Positions 46,205-56,618 of a stretch of DNA of 64,000 nt are shown piece by piece. Within the stretch, counting starts at the first letter, position 1, and every line of letters starts with the position of its first letter. A program made the position numbers and the translations under genes. The DNA is from Sequoia sempervirens (Eukaryota > Streptophyta > Pinopsida > Cupressales > Cupressaceae), in assembly GCA_007258455.2 (NCBI GenBank), contig VDFB02000001.1:13129918-13193917 (forward strand), read 5' to 3'. Below the pieces are notes generated by a model. That model was not told the origin of the DNA. It was given only the letters and a program-made list of their open reading frames with translations, and did no database searches.

Positions 46205-47727
46205 TGTTAAACAAGCGTAGGACAACTGAGAGGGGGGTGAATCAGTTGTCACAAAATTCAAACTTAATACTTCAACACTCATCAATTCACAACCACACTA
46301 TTCTGTTATTAAGAGCATGGAACACAAATAACAGAAAGTAAATCAACACAATGAACACTAGATTTTTATGTGGAAAACCCAATAAGGGAAAAACCATGGT
46401 GAGGGTTAACTCACAATATAAAAAGATTATAAAACTGAATATAGAGGCTCACTGCCAAGGGCTCACTGTCCATAAGAGGACTCACTGTCCAAGTACAAAG
46501 GCTCACTACCTACAGAAAGGACTCACTGTCCAATAGGGAGGCTCATTGCCTACAAATACAAAAGAGAACAAAAGATACACCACAACAATTAACACACATC
46601 CACAACTTTGAATAAGGATTGCATAAACCTTTAGCTCATTGCCTTCAAGAATCCAACACACTAAAGAATTGTTGTCTCAACTCACTCACACACACACTTC
46701 TACTCTTATGATTTGTGGCTCACTTTTGTCACAATGCATCACATTGCCACACAATTCTTCACAATTTGACTTGTTTTTATACCATCCTCAACTTTAGAAA
46801 CTTTCTCCAAGGTCGGGCACAAATACCTCATTTCATAAATTCAATTTAGGTTGGAAATTCAACTTTTCTATGGTGGAAAGGAATGAGAGTGGACCAATAA
46901 AACATCTTTCAAGATCAAAAATAATATCTCAAATCAACCACATGCTTCCTTAATTAAATTTTATTCTTCGAATAAGTGTAAACACTAGGTCGGCCAAACC
47001 TGAAGAAAAAATAAATGAACATTGATGTACATGCTTCCCAAGAAGAAGATGACACATGGACTCCACAACACGCTTCATTATGCATGAGAATAGATCTCAT
47101 ATTGCTTCAGATACATCTGCAACAAATACAATATGCCTCAAACACTGAACACCTTTCACCAGTCCATCCAAACTGTGCAAACTCATACTAAAACATTGAA
47201 ACATGACTTCCAGATCGCCAAACTTCAACCTTCTTTGCCAAAACCTAGAGGAAACCATCTTAACACATACACTAGATCTGCAAGATCTGAAACAAAATAG
47301 TGGAGGACTACGAAGTAGAAATGTTTCTCTTAGTCCATAGAAGATCAACTCTGCCAGAACAATTCACATTGGTGAATGTAACTTTCATGTACTATCACAC
47401 CAGAAGCTAAAACTCATGATGTATCACCACAAGATCACCATTATCAAATCTTCAGATCCATACAAGAATAGGATCAACACAGGCGAAACATGGAGCACAT
47501 TCTGAACACATTCATCACTCTGACTTCTCTTCTTTATTAATTTTCTCAAAAGCACTTGGAAACTCATCAACACAACACATCTGCAACAACATAAGGATAG
47601 CTCCATGTACTCACAACATCTCAACAGCATCTCAGCTATACATATATAATCTGCAATGTACTGAATTGTGTTGACATCAATGTAAACATTAATGACAACA
47701 CCACTAGAATAGCTCATACTTGCAACA
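46205..47727 (-). repeat. 5' LTR of copia A
   Basis: 1523 bp, from TGTTAAACAAGCG to TACTTGCAACA. It is followed on the minus strand by the primer-binding site. It carries the same GGCTCACTGCC-type repeats at 46440-46560 and the TTTTATGTGGAAAACCC...GGGAAAAACC block seen in most copia LTRs here. Confidence 0.94.
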
Positions 47728-47732
47728 AATAC

Positions 47733-47950
47733 AAGCCAACAAAATATCTACTATCATATACAAGACCTAATGATGAATGGTCTATATTTACAATAATAAA
47801 ATATACATAAAATGTGGCTTTCAGGGGTTTTGGATCCCCCATCGTGGGGATGATCCCCCCAGACCCCACAGGGGGTACCCCCTTGCACCTCTTGTGTTTA
47901 CTTAACAATAAACCTTTTTGTAATTGGAAGGTTGAGACACATTTTCCAAA
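47733..47950 (-). repeat. 3' LTR of copia B, inner part
   Basis: Resumes after copia A: AAGCCAACAAAATATCTAC matches 51444-51462, and the match continues to GAGACACATTTTCC. It includes the GC-rich CCCCACAGGGGGTACCCC block, also in the 5' LTR. A purine-rich AAAAGTGGGAGATTTTT on the minus strand just inside it is the likely polypurine tract. Confidence 0.9.
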
Positions 47951-48049
47951 AAATCTCCCACTTTTCAAACACCTTGCAAGAGCAACAAGAGGGAGCATAA
48001 ACATTGTCTCTTAATTATTAGGGGTCAAAAGACACATAGACTTTGAACA

Positions 48050-48640
48050 CCATATGAACTTCTTTGTGCTCACAGGATTAGTTAAAGAATCAACAACATT
48101 CATTAAAGTGTCTACCTTAACCAACTTCACCTTGCCATCTTCAACAATATCTCTAACAAAATGATACTGTAGATCAATGTGCTTGGGCATGACATGAAAT
48201 GTCGAGTTCTTAGCTAGGAAAATTGCACTCTAACTGTCACTACTCATTTTATTCCAATATTTGAATATAATCTCTTGAGTCAAATGGATTCTTTATAAGA
48301 ATGAGTAGCTGCCATATAATCAACTTTAATAGTGGAGAAAGCAATCATAGCTTATCGCTTACTCATCCAACTAATTGCACTACAAAATAAAATAAATACA
48401 TAAGCATTGGTGGATTGTCTACTATCAACATCACTTGCCCGGTTTGAATCCACATAACCATGAATATCAAGGAAATTCTTATCTCTTGTCAAATTACTAT
48501 GATAACAAAAGGAATACTCTGAGGTACCTTGCAAATATCTAAAGACTCTTTTAACTGCATCCCAATGAACTCTACCAAGATTAGACATATATCTAGAAAG
48601 AACTCCCATTGCTCAGGTGATTTCTGGTCTAGTATAAACC
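48050..48640 (-). pseudogene. pol: Copia B RNase H remnant
   Basis: From 48609: SRYMSNLGRVHWDAVKRVFR, YLQGTSEYSF, YVDSNRASDVDSRQSTNAYV and SAISWMSKR, the copia RNase H opening. The rest (down to about 48050) is recognisable only in shifted frames. Confidence 0.85.
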
Positions 48641-48779
48641 ATAGTATACAACAAACTTCCAACTACACTTTGGTAAGACACTTTGTTCATGTCTTCCATC
48701 TCCGAAGGGGATGTTGGACAATCTAAAATAGATAACTTCATTCCAACTAAAAAAAGGAACACACAATGCTCTACAATCC

Positions 48780-49454
48780 TACATGTTCAACCTCTGTAAA
48801 ATTGAATTGACATACTTACATTGGCCAAGCCATAGATTTCTATTGACTTTATCTCTTCTACTTTCCATCCCAATAATGTGTCAAACTACACCAAGATCTT
48901 TCATTAAAAATTCAACTACAAGTTGCGACTTCAATTTTGAAATCATATCTTTTCCTCTACCAATAAATTTAACATATCATCAACATATAATACAATGAAC
49001 AAATGTTCACCATCAATTTTATAATAAATACAATGATATAATTTAGAACACTCAAATCCCAAACTCAACACATATGTATCAAATTTTTGGTACCACATCC
49101 TAGGACTTTGTTTTAGGTCATACAAAGATTTCTTCAATTTGCAAACCAAATTACTTTTACCTTTCACCATGTAGTGCTTTAGTTGTGCCATATAAATATC
49201 CTCCTCTAAGTTACCATGAAGGAAAGCAATTTTCATATCCATTTTCTCAACTTCTAAATCATAAGCAACATCAATAGAAAGTAAAAGTTTAATGGATGCC
49301 ATTTTTGCAATAGGAGAAAGTATCTCACCATAGTCAACAGCCTCAATTTGAGTAATCTTTTGAAACCAACCTTGCTTTGTACTCTCAATACCTCCATTTG
49401 AACAAATATTTTTCTTGAACACCTATTTGCAACCAACAGACTTTCATCCTTCAT
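48780..49454 (-). pseudogene. pol: Copia B reverse transcriptase remnant
   Basis: From 49422: KQGWFQKITQIEAVDYGEIL, SPIAKMASIKLLLSI, KMDMKIAFLHGNLEEDIYM and YDLKQSPRMWYQKFDTYV, with the catalytic box YVDDM intact near 48965. Copia RT_2 blocks in order. The N-terminal part lies in a different frame (49454-49254). Later parts have stops. Confidence 0.9.
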
Positions 49455-50121
49455 GAAATGGTACTAGATCCCATGTGTTCTTTCAAAGCTACCATTTCTT
49501 CATCCATAATAATCTTCTAGGATTCTGCATCGATGGAAAATCCATTGATGTGGTTTTTCCAATCCAATCAAAGGAACATCTATAAGACCAAACACATTAG
49601 AATGAATAAGATCCATTGTGCCACAAGATTTATGAGAACTCAAATAAAATTGAACATGGTTTTGAATTTCATAAATGCAATGTTCACATAAATCAAAATC
49701 AAGATTATAATCAGTCAGCTCTTCAACAACATTTTTTATTTTTCAAGGTCCTTAAACCCTTTTCTCCGATGTGGCCAAGTCTCTCCAGTGTTATAACATA
49801 TCTTCTCTTCAGGTAACTTTTATTAAGAAGAAAGAGCACCCTTGGGTACCTAAAAGCCACAACCATTCACTGAAGATGAAATCCTCATCTCTTCTGTTAA
49901 TTAGTTTTCTCACAGATTAAAAACTTTGTACTAATCCAAAGCTATGCAATACTCCAATATTCTTATTTATTCTACCACCAAGAAACCTATTCTAACTTTA
50001 CCACAACCAACAATATTTAAATGATAATCATCATCCAAGTACACCTTACCTCTATCAAATTATTCATATTCAAAAACCCAATCTCTATTAGAGGTCATAT
50101 GAAAATATGCACTTGAGTCAA
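49455..50121 (-). pseudogene. pol: Copia B protease end and collapsed integrase
   Basis: Pieces of the protease to pre-integrase region can be read (FDLCEHCIYEIQNHVQF, MDLIHSNVFG). After the opening of the integrase core the sequence jumps to the region just before RT. Most of the integrase core is therefore deleted. Confidence 0.7.
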
Positions 50122-50990
50122 TTAACCATGCATCATTACCTGCACAAGTAGCCAAAGTTGCAATGAATGCATCACCATCTTCCTTCTCAGACTTGAAATG
50201 AAATCAAATTTCTTCTTTTTATTTTTCTTTTCTTCTTTGTAGTCCTTACGAAAATGTCCAGGTTTATTGTAGTTCCAACAAATAACTTTGGACTTTCTAG
50301 GAGATTTGGATCTCCCCTTTGACTTTGACTTATCATGCTTCTCATTCTTCTTGCCTTTTTCCTTTGATCTTCCACACATTCATAGCCTCCTTAGCACTGA
50401 TGGATACCTTCCTCCTCATCTCTTTAGAAAGCAAAGAACCCACCACATCTTCAGTCTTCAAGTTAACAAAAGTAATCCCAATAGCCATAACAAGAGAATC
50501 CCACAAATCAAGCAAAGAACAAAGCAAGATCTGACATTTCTCCTCCTCATCCATTTTAACACCAATTGATGCCATTTGAGCCATCAAAATTTGAATGCTT
50601 CTAGGTGGTTTGTAATTTTTACACCCTCTTCCATTCTCAGAAAATATAATTTCTTCCTCAAGAAAATCTTGTTCACTAAAGATTTGGCTTGATACATCTC
50701 ACCAAGTTTCTTCCATAGTTTTTGTGCAGAGGTCTCTTCATGGACATTGATTAAAATAGAGTTTTCCAAGAACAACTTGATTAAACCCTTGGCTTTGCAA
50801 TCCATAACATCATATAGAGTAGTCAAATTAGGATCTTTGAGCCTCAAAACATTCTCATCAACATCCCACATATCTCAATCTATTAACAAATCCTCCATCT
50901 TCAACTTCCACATCTCAAAATTATTTTCAAAAAATTTCTCCACCTTTATTCTCCCTAATGAACTTGCCATCTGAAAAGTTTTGCAAGAAG
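50122..50990 (-). pseudogene. gag: Copia B gag
   Basis: Read in several frames. 50871-50584 has SILINVHEETSAQKLWKKLG, EMYQAKSLVNKIFLRKKLYF and LRMEEGVKITNHLEAF. 50587-50342 has DEEEKCQILLCSLLDLWDSL. 50379-50122 has a basic stretch and CWNYNKPGHFRKDY, a CCHC knuckle in which two cysteines have become tyrosine or asparagine. It matches the UBN2 gag family. Frameshifts and the damaged knuckle make it non-functional. Confidence 0.88.
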
Positions 50991-51105
50991 ATCACAAAGT
51001 ATCTTTTACACAAGCTCCTACTGAAATCTGGATTAGTTCAAAAATTCCAACAATCCACAACTTAAACCAAAGGTGATCGAGCTTTGATACTTTTAAGGAA
51101 GTTAA

Positions 51106-51646
51106 TGTAGAGGAGAGCAATACAAAACTTTATAGATATTTACAATTGTTATAAAAGCTTAAATATAAATAAATATAAATATCATGCATACCACAACATA
51201 GTGATTTACATGGAGAAAACCCTTTCAGGAGAAAAACCCCACACTCCAAAAGCTGCCAAATATATTATTCAAAAATCACAAAAGATTACAATATACTTGT
51301 AGAGCAAGCTTCTTATGGGAGTATCACCAACCAGAGATTGAGAGGAAACCCGACCGCTATTAGACTCTTAGAATACATCATAATACACAATCGTAATACA
51401 ACATCCTCATAAAATAGGGTTTCCTTCTAGGGCAAGACAAACCAACAAAATATCTACCGTTAGATTTGAGACCTAATGATGAAAGGTCTAGATTTACAAT
51501 AATAAAAAATATATAAAATGTGAGCACCACCAACCGGGTGGAATGAGCCCCCAAACCCCACAGGGGGTATCCCCTGCACCCCCCTGCGCTTACTTATTAA
51601 TAGTAAACCTTTTGTAATTGTAAGGTTGAGACACATTTTCCCAACA
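51106..51646 (-). repeat. 5' LTR of copia B
   Basis: Minus strand: starts TGTTGGGAAAATGTGTCTC and ends CTCTCCTCTACA. It is followed by AAGTATCAAAGC, a degenerate tRNA-iMet primer-binding site (51092-51081). It is 541 bp long. Confidence 0.88.
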
Positions 51647-51651
51647 ACAAC

Positions 51652-52800
51652 CACCAGATTTTTCATTGGGTCACTTGGGATTTTTGTTGTCTCCATTGCA
51701 AGTCCAAAGGATTGGGGCTCTTGTCCACCCAATGACAAGGGCTGGCTCATTGTGTTAAATGGATCATTCATGCCCTCACTAAAAATGAAACCTGCGAAAT
51801 TCTTCTTCGACATTGCATCTCCTTTGTCTATCTAGTTAATTGACCTACTTGGAAGGGGAAGGGTGTTGTTCATGTTGAGGGTACTTTTATGGCTAAAAGT
51901 ATATGGATATCTTGGGAGGTCATTAAACCTTACTTTTCTAGAATGGTTTTAGCTTTTGTGATGACATCTCCATTAAATAGCAGAATATTTGGTGGTCTAC
52001 TCATTTGAAAAATCATGGTTGTCCCTTGGATTGCTTACCTTGGGCGCGAGTCTTGCAGTTTCACAAGAAATGTATCTAATGTTTGTGGGATTTATTCTTT
52101 AGAACTTCTATGAGTCTCATGTCATGTAATGAATTAAAGGCTAAAATTTTCCTTTCTAATCAATATCGTGAGACTTTTGACATTGCTATAGGGTAATTTT
52201 GGCTGATATGGTTCACAAAATTGGCATTCAATTTTCCCAACCTTGGTGAAAAGATTGGAAGTGGGGTCCAAATACCACCTTCCATAACTACAAACCTCGT
52301 CTTGGATATCATTGGATTTCTCTCCATTTTCCCATGGTGCCCATTTTAAACTAGAGATGGCATTTACAGTCATTAGTCTTGGTTTGACAACACAGGTTTC
52401 TCATTGTTTGGTTTGCTATTTTGGAGCCCAAATCAACTCATTTCACCTGGTGTAGTCTTTTTTAAGGCTTACTAGTGGGATCATGGTTAGTTCATATGGA
52501 CATTTGAGACCCTTGTTACCCTTTTTGTGGGCAGTTGGAGTCTTTTAAGCACCCTTTCTAGTTTTGTCCCAAAGCCCAAAAACTTTGGAATTGGATTCAA
52601 GAATTCTTTTAGCCCTTTTGACCAAATCCTTTTTGTTAACACATGGTTCTTTTTAGAGATATGACATGCTTTAAGGGTGGAGATTCTGTTCAGCATATGG
52701 AAAAAAATCAACATTTTTTTTCTAATTGTTCTATTGATCAAAATGTATCACTTTTTTCTAAAGCTATTATTTGTTCTAATGTGTTATTAATGATCTAGGT
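51652..52800 (+). pseudogene. LINE fragment, 3' segment with zf-RVT-like region
   Basis: Continues the LINE protein after copia B with WDFCCLHCKSKGLGLLSTQ (the usual VAWD..C.PK..GGLGL block). Near 52520-52580 comes CPFCGQLESFKHPF, a stop, and FCPKAQKLWNWIQEFF. That is the C-x2-C...H...C pattern of the zf-RVT domain found at the end of plant LINE ORF2 proteins. Several stops are present. No poly-A tail or target-site duplication of the LINE was found. Confidence 0.8.
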
Positions 52801-53781
52801 GCAAGCTAAATGTTTCCCTATAAGTGGATCACCTACTCTGGCTAGAGTTCTCCCATCTCTCTCCTCCTCTTTGAGTCGCTCACCTCCTCGCAAGTGCTAA
52901 AGGGGTTGTAGTCTTTTGGCTCATGGTACCCATGCTGCTCGTTCATAAGCTTCTCCTCTAGTTGGCAAGGGAGATTGTCGACACCAAAGTGTGTCACGAC
53001 CTGTTAGGAAACAATCTACCTCTCCACCTCCTATGAGTGGAGCTTTTGGATGGCCCTCTAGTGGTGCTTCTAGCTAGTTTGACTCTAGCAAGTTTCCTAA
53101 ACTAGCTTTGACCATCTTTCTAGCCTATGATGATCAAGATAAAGAAAAAATGATTAGGCATGGGACCATCCAATGGACACTACAAACCTTGTTGATATAT
53201 GGGGCAAGCTGGATGATCAAGACCCTCCGCCTCCCCCCTCCACTACTACTGCTGTTGCTTAACAATTGGTTTCTATATGTTTTTCGATTTGAGTTTTAGG
53301 CCAATGTGGACTATTGGAGTGTGATTTCATATCCACCCACATTTTTTGTAAATATGTTTACTATTAATTTTTTAAAAATGATTAATGCAAACATTTATTC
53401 ATAAAAAATGCTACATACATGCACATTTTCTTTTCTTTATTATACATTTAATTTCAAAATTTATTCTAAAAATATGCAATACAAACCTATATTAAAAAAA
53501 TATAAACATCTTGAAAATACAACTCAAAAAATTTCTAAAAAAATTTAAGTAATCACTAATTAGTATAAAATTTTCATTAAATAGAAATTAAAATTAAAAT
53601 TCTATTTTTGTTTAAAATATTTGCTATCATCATACCAATCTTTCCACCATAATTATTTTTTAAAAAATATTAAACTGACAATTGAACTTTTTAAATATTT
53701 TTCGAAATAATAATCTTGAAAAATGTAAAATCACTAGAAATAAACCTCTGGTTCATCGCGCGTCAAAATAATTCTGCTGGA
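52801..53781. other. LINE flank and mTERF upstream region
   Basis: 52800-53300 is less AT-rich and Ser/Pro-coding in short frames; it may be more LINE-derived sequence but is not recognised. 53300-53780 is very AT-rich and would hold the mTERF promoter. No clear TATA box position can be argued. Confidence 0.45.
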
Positions 53782-53790
53782 AAACCCTAA
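53782..53790 (+). promoter_or_regulatory. Telo-box AAACCCTAA before mTERF
   Basis: AAACCCTAA lies 43 bases before the ATG. The telo-box is a known plant promoter and leader motif common in genes for translation and organelle biogenesis. Function here is inferred from the motif alone. Confidence 0.5.
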
Positions 53791-53832
53791 CCGACTCTCC
53801 TGTTGTTTGAGCAGTTCCGCAGTAGTCCAAAC

Positions 53833-55002
53833 ATGACAACCATGTTATACCCCAATCTGTTTGATATACACCCATTCCATTCTCACAAACAGTTTGTTAA
53901 GGGTCGATTTCATTATCGCACTGCTCTGTCAAGCCTTGCCATTACCAATGGCCATACGCAGAACCTCTTCTCAGACTTTGCCTCCACCAAATATAACATG
54001 TCTGAAGCCGATATCACTCGGATGTACAGATGGGCCCCCTTCTTGCAGAATCTTCGAACCCTTGGCAAAGTTGAGCAGTTTAGTCATATTTTGAAGAAGC
54101 GCGGCTTTACTGACGTCCAAATTGCCAATATAATGAGGAAGAACCCCTCAATACTCAGCTTTTCAGAAACAATATTGGAACCCAAGATTAAGCTTCTGTT
54201 AGAATTCGGTTTTGAGGGTCAAACTCTGACGAAGCTTTTGATGCTCAGTCCGTTCATCTTGAATCTCAGCCTCGAGAAAGGCCTTACTCCCAAGATGATG
54301 TTTCTGAAGAGCATATTTGAGCCCCAGGACGTGCTCGTTAAAGCCATGTTAAGAGCACCAAGACTTATCAGTTATAACCTGGAGAAGACCCTGAAGCCCT
54401 CACTTGCTTTCTGGGAGGGTTTTGGTTTAAGCAGGGAGGAACTCTCTAAATTCTTACGGATAAATCCGCAAGTACTGTTATGCACTTCTCTAACGCCTGC
54501 AAAAGCTGATCTCATTCAGAACATTGGCCTTGACAAGGGAAGCAAAATGCTCAAATATATTTTACAAATAGTTACTATCTGCCGCATGGAAACGTTAGAG
54601 GCCAGGATAGAGAATTTAAAATCCTGGGGTCTCTCGGCCGAGGAAATCTGGCGACTATTTAGGGTTGCTCCTTTAGTCTTACAATTCTCCAAGAAAAAAG
54701 TTAGTGAGAATATGAACTTTGTAGTTAATCATTTGGAGGTCCCTGCAAATTCTGTTGTGAAGTACCCTTACTTGTTGCTAAGGAGTGTTGAAGGGGAAAT
54801 GAGGCCCAGGTTTCTAGTTTGGCAGAAAATCAAGTCCACTACTGGCCTCGGTCTTTCTATTTTCAGGGTATTGCGGATGGCGGAGGGAAGTTTTGTTGAT
54901 AAGATTATAAAAGGGCATCCTAACTCCGAAACACTGTGGACAATATATGAAAATGCCGTTTCTGGTGCCTCCAACGCCACAAAGAGATCAAGCGGATTGT
55001 GA
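53833..55002 (+). CDS. mTERF-family protein (organellar transcription termination factor-like)
   Basis: An intact intronless frame of 389 codons from ATG at 53833; a second in-frame ATG is three codons on. An upstream TTG extends the frame but is not a likely start. Residues 1 to about 55 (MTTMLYPNLFDIHPFHSHKQ...) are rich in Ser, Thr, His and basic residues and poor in acids, as in a mitochondrial or plastid targeting peptide. From about 74 to 370 there are repeated 30-35 residue helical units with the mTERF pattern, for example RKNPSILSFS...LEPKIKLLLEFGF and APRLISYNLEKTLKPSLAFW. The family binds nucleic acid in organelles and acts in transcription, splicing or translation; the exact target cannot be told. 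Length is normal for plant mTERFs. A partial, broken copy lies at 21183-25386. It is likely functional. Confidence 0.95.
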   Translation: MTTMLYPNLFDIHPFHSHKQFVKGRFHYRTALSSLAITNGHTQNLFSDFASTKYNMSEADITRMYRWAPFLQNLRTLGKVEQFSHILKKRGFTDVQIANIMRKNPSILSFSETILEPKIKLLLEFGFEGQTLTKLLMLSPFILNLSLEKGLTPKMMFLKSIFEPQDVLVKAMLRAPRLISYNLEKTLKPSLAFWEGFGLSREELSKFLRINPQVLLCTSLTPAKADLIQNIGLDKGSKMLKYILQIVTICRMETLEARIENLKSWGLSAEEIWRLFRVAPLVLQFSKKKVSENMNFVVNHLEVPANSVVKYPYLLLRSVEGEMRPRFLVWQKIKSTTGLGLSIFRVLRMAEGSFVDKIIKGHPNSETLWTIYENAVSGASNATKRSSGL

Positions 55003-55388
55003 CAGTGAGAGTCAGGACTCCAAAACCACAACAAACTTATTTATCTAGACTTTGACGGAAGGCGGTCAGACCCTTCTCATCTAGGCTTTAGCTGTGAGCA
55101 TTGTAGTTTCCTGCAGGCACCATATTCAGCGTCAGGAGCGACAATATTATTTCCTCTGTCATTTGTTCCGTGTGTAATCGCTCTTCAAGCGAGGTATGCA
55201 TAGCAAGTTTTGAATGTTTAAAATGAGCTTCTAATTGCTTTCTTTTCACCCATTCAATGTGATTTAATTGGTTATTTTTTAATAGCTAGAAGTTTTGTAT
55301 TAACTAAAATCAGTTTCAGAAATTGCATCATTATGTTTAGAATGGTAATTATGTCAGAGCAACAAGGAGTGAACCATTATACATAACG
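55003..55388 (+). other. mTERF downstream region
   Basis: Probable 3' UTR and flank up to the copia C LTR. No canonical AATAAA was seen close to the stop, and no other feature. Confidence 0.5.
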
Positions 55389-55702
55389 TGTTAAGAAAAA
55401 CAGGGTAGAACAGAGCAATATAAACCTGCAGCAAATTAAACAGAGTCAAAACACCAAACAGACAATGAAATTACGTGGTTCACCAATCAATTGGCTACAT
55501 CCACGGGAGAAGTGAGTGTTTTTTAATTCCTGTATGATAACAGCAGCAATACATAATTTTTTTTTTTGTAATGCATCTTTAATGTCTCTTCATTAATAAT
55601 TTATAGAGACCGGTCAATGAAGATGAAGGGTCAGAGGGAAAATGAAGAGACACAAAGACAAAGGGAATGCGAAGATGAATGGTCAGACTTCACAACCAAA
55701 GA
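55389..55702 (-). repeat. 3' LTR of copia C
   Basis: TGTTAAGAAAAACAGGGTAGAAC to CTTCACAACCAAAGA. It aligns along its length with 10397-10711 (shared TTGGCTACATCCACGGGA, TATGATAACAGCAGCAATACAT and others). The inner end lacks the last few bases of that LTR. The purine tract AAGTAGGAGAT follows on the minus strand. Confidence 0.85.
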
Positions 55703-55739
55703 ATCTCCTACTTGAAGTCTGATCCATTGCTGTGAGTAA

Positions 55740-56618
55740 ACAAAGCTTAGAAGGCACCACCCGCTTTCCCATGCCTATTGTCTTATGTTTACCAAACCAA
55801 GAGAAGCTTTGCAGAACTCCATCTTCTCTTTTGAAACGACCTTAGTAAAGGCATCTACAAAATTCAGGATAGTATGTATCTTCTCCAATTTCAGCTTATC
55901 TTGTTCAATGACACTTTGAATAAAATGATATCGAAGCTCTATTTGTTTTGTTCGTGAATGAAAGGTTGAAATTTTTTTGCCAACTGAATTGCACTTTTGC
56001 TGTCACTGTACAAAATGAGATCTAGTTGTCTACTATCTAATCAAGCTAATAACCGTTGCAACCACAACATCTCCTTAGCTTCTTCAATGATTGGAATATA
56101 TTCTGTTTTGGTAGTGGAGAGAGCTACCACCTTTTGCAATCTAGAAATCCAGCTGATTGCTGCCTCTGCAAAAGTAAACACATACGTAATGGTAGATCGT
56201 CTCTTATCCAAGTCACCAGCGATGTCAAAGTCAACATATCCTTGCAATTGCGCATCTTCTCCTCCAAATCTTAATACATGATTTGACGTGCCCTTCAAAT
56301 ATCTTAGAATCTTTTTTACAGTCTTCCAATGAACTTTTCCTAGATTACTCATACCTGCTGACCACTCCTGCTGCATGAGCAATGCTGGGTCTTGTGTAGA
56401 CATTTGCGTACATAAGACTCCCAACATAGGAGTAATGTACCCTTTCCATGTATTCTTTTTCTTTTTGTGTGTTAGGACACATCTTAGAAGACAATTTGAA
56501 ATGATTTGCTAAAGTTGTGCTTATTGTCTTAACACCTTTAATGCTAAATCTGTCAAAAACCTTCTCAATATAGTTTTCTTGTGACAATTTTTTTTTTTCT
56601 TTCTATTTCTAATAATTT
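55740..56618 (-). pseudogene. pol: Copia C RT C-terminus and RNase H
   Basis: 56587-56345 reads SQENYIEKVFDRFSIKGVKT and YSYVGSLMYANVYTRPSIAHA. 56427-56041 reads MSNLGKVHWKTVKKILRYLK, GYVDFDIAGDLDKRRSTITY and ALSTTKTEYIPIIEEAKEML. Further left, in another frame, come SDSKSAIQLAKK and AFTKVVSKEKMEF, the end of pol. This is the Tork/retrofit-like copia pol ending. A frameshift separates the two main frames. Confidence 0.9.

Larger units (their letters stand above)
31901..47727 (-). mobile_element. Copia element A (Sirevirus-like), 15.8 kb, TSD AATAC
   Basis: LTRs lie at 31901-33402 and 46205-47727. There is an iMet primer-binding site, and gag, protease, integrase, RT and RNase H lie in order on the minus strand, followed by a long extra coding region and polypurine tracts. 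A perfect 5-bp TSD AATAC flanks it (31896-31900 and 47728-47732), so the whole span moved as one unit. Later inserts include a 986-bp TIR element. Its size is far above the usual 5-10 kb for copia. RNase H wording, tandem polypurine tracts and an extra ORF suggest the Sirevirus lineage; that is inference. The genes are broken. Confidence 0.95.
31566..51646 (-). mobile_element. Copia element B, disrupted by copia A
   Basis: 5' LTR 51106-51646. Internal region 47951-51105 with gag, protease, a shortened integrase, RT and RNase H remnants. The 3' LTR is split into about 31580-31900 and 47733-47950 by insertion of copia A. A possible TSD ACAAC (31561-31565 and 51647-51651) would place the 3' LTR end at 31566; the last dozen bases of the two LTRs differ, so the left border is approximate. 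It is inserted in a LINE. All genes are broken. Confidence 0.88.
55389..56618 (-). mobile_element. Copia element C, 3' end only
   Basis: 3' LTR (55389-55702) of the same family as copia D, then a purine tract, RNase H and the end of RT on the minus strand. It is cut off at 56618 by the start of a gypsy-like LTR (TGTCATGCCC). The 5' half is missing from the window. Confidence 0.88.

Noticed and set aside
53803..53832. Ten-codon N-terminal extension of mTERF from a TTG
   Set aside because: Nuclear plant genes start at ATG; the first ATG at 53833 gives a normal targeting peptide.
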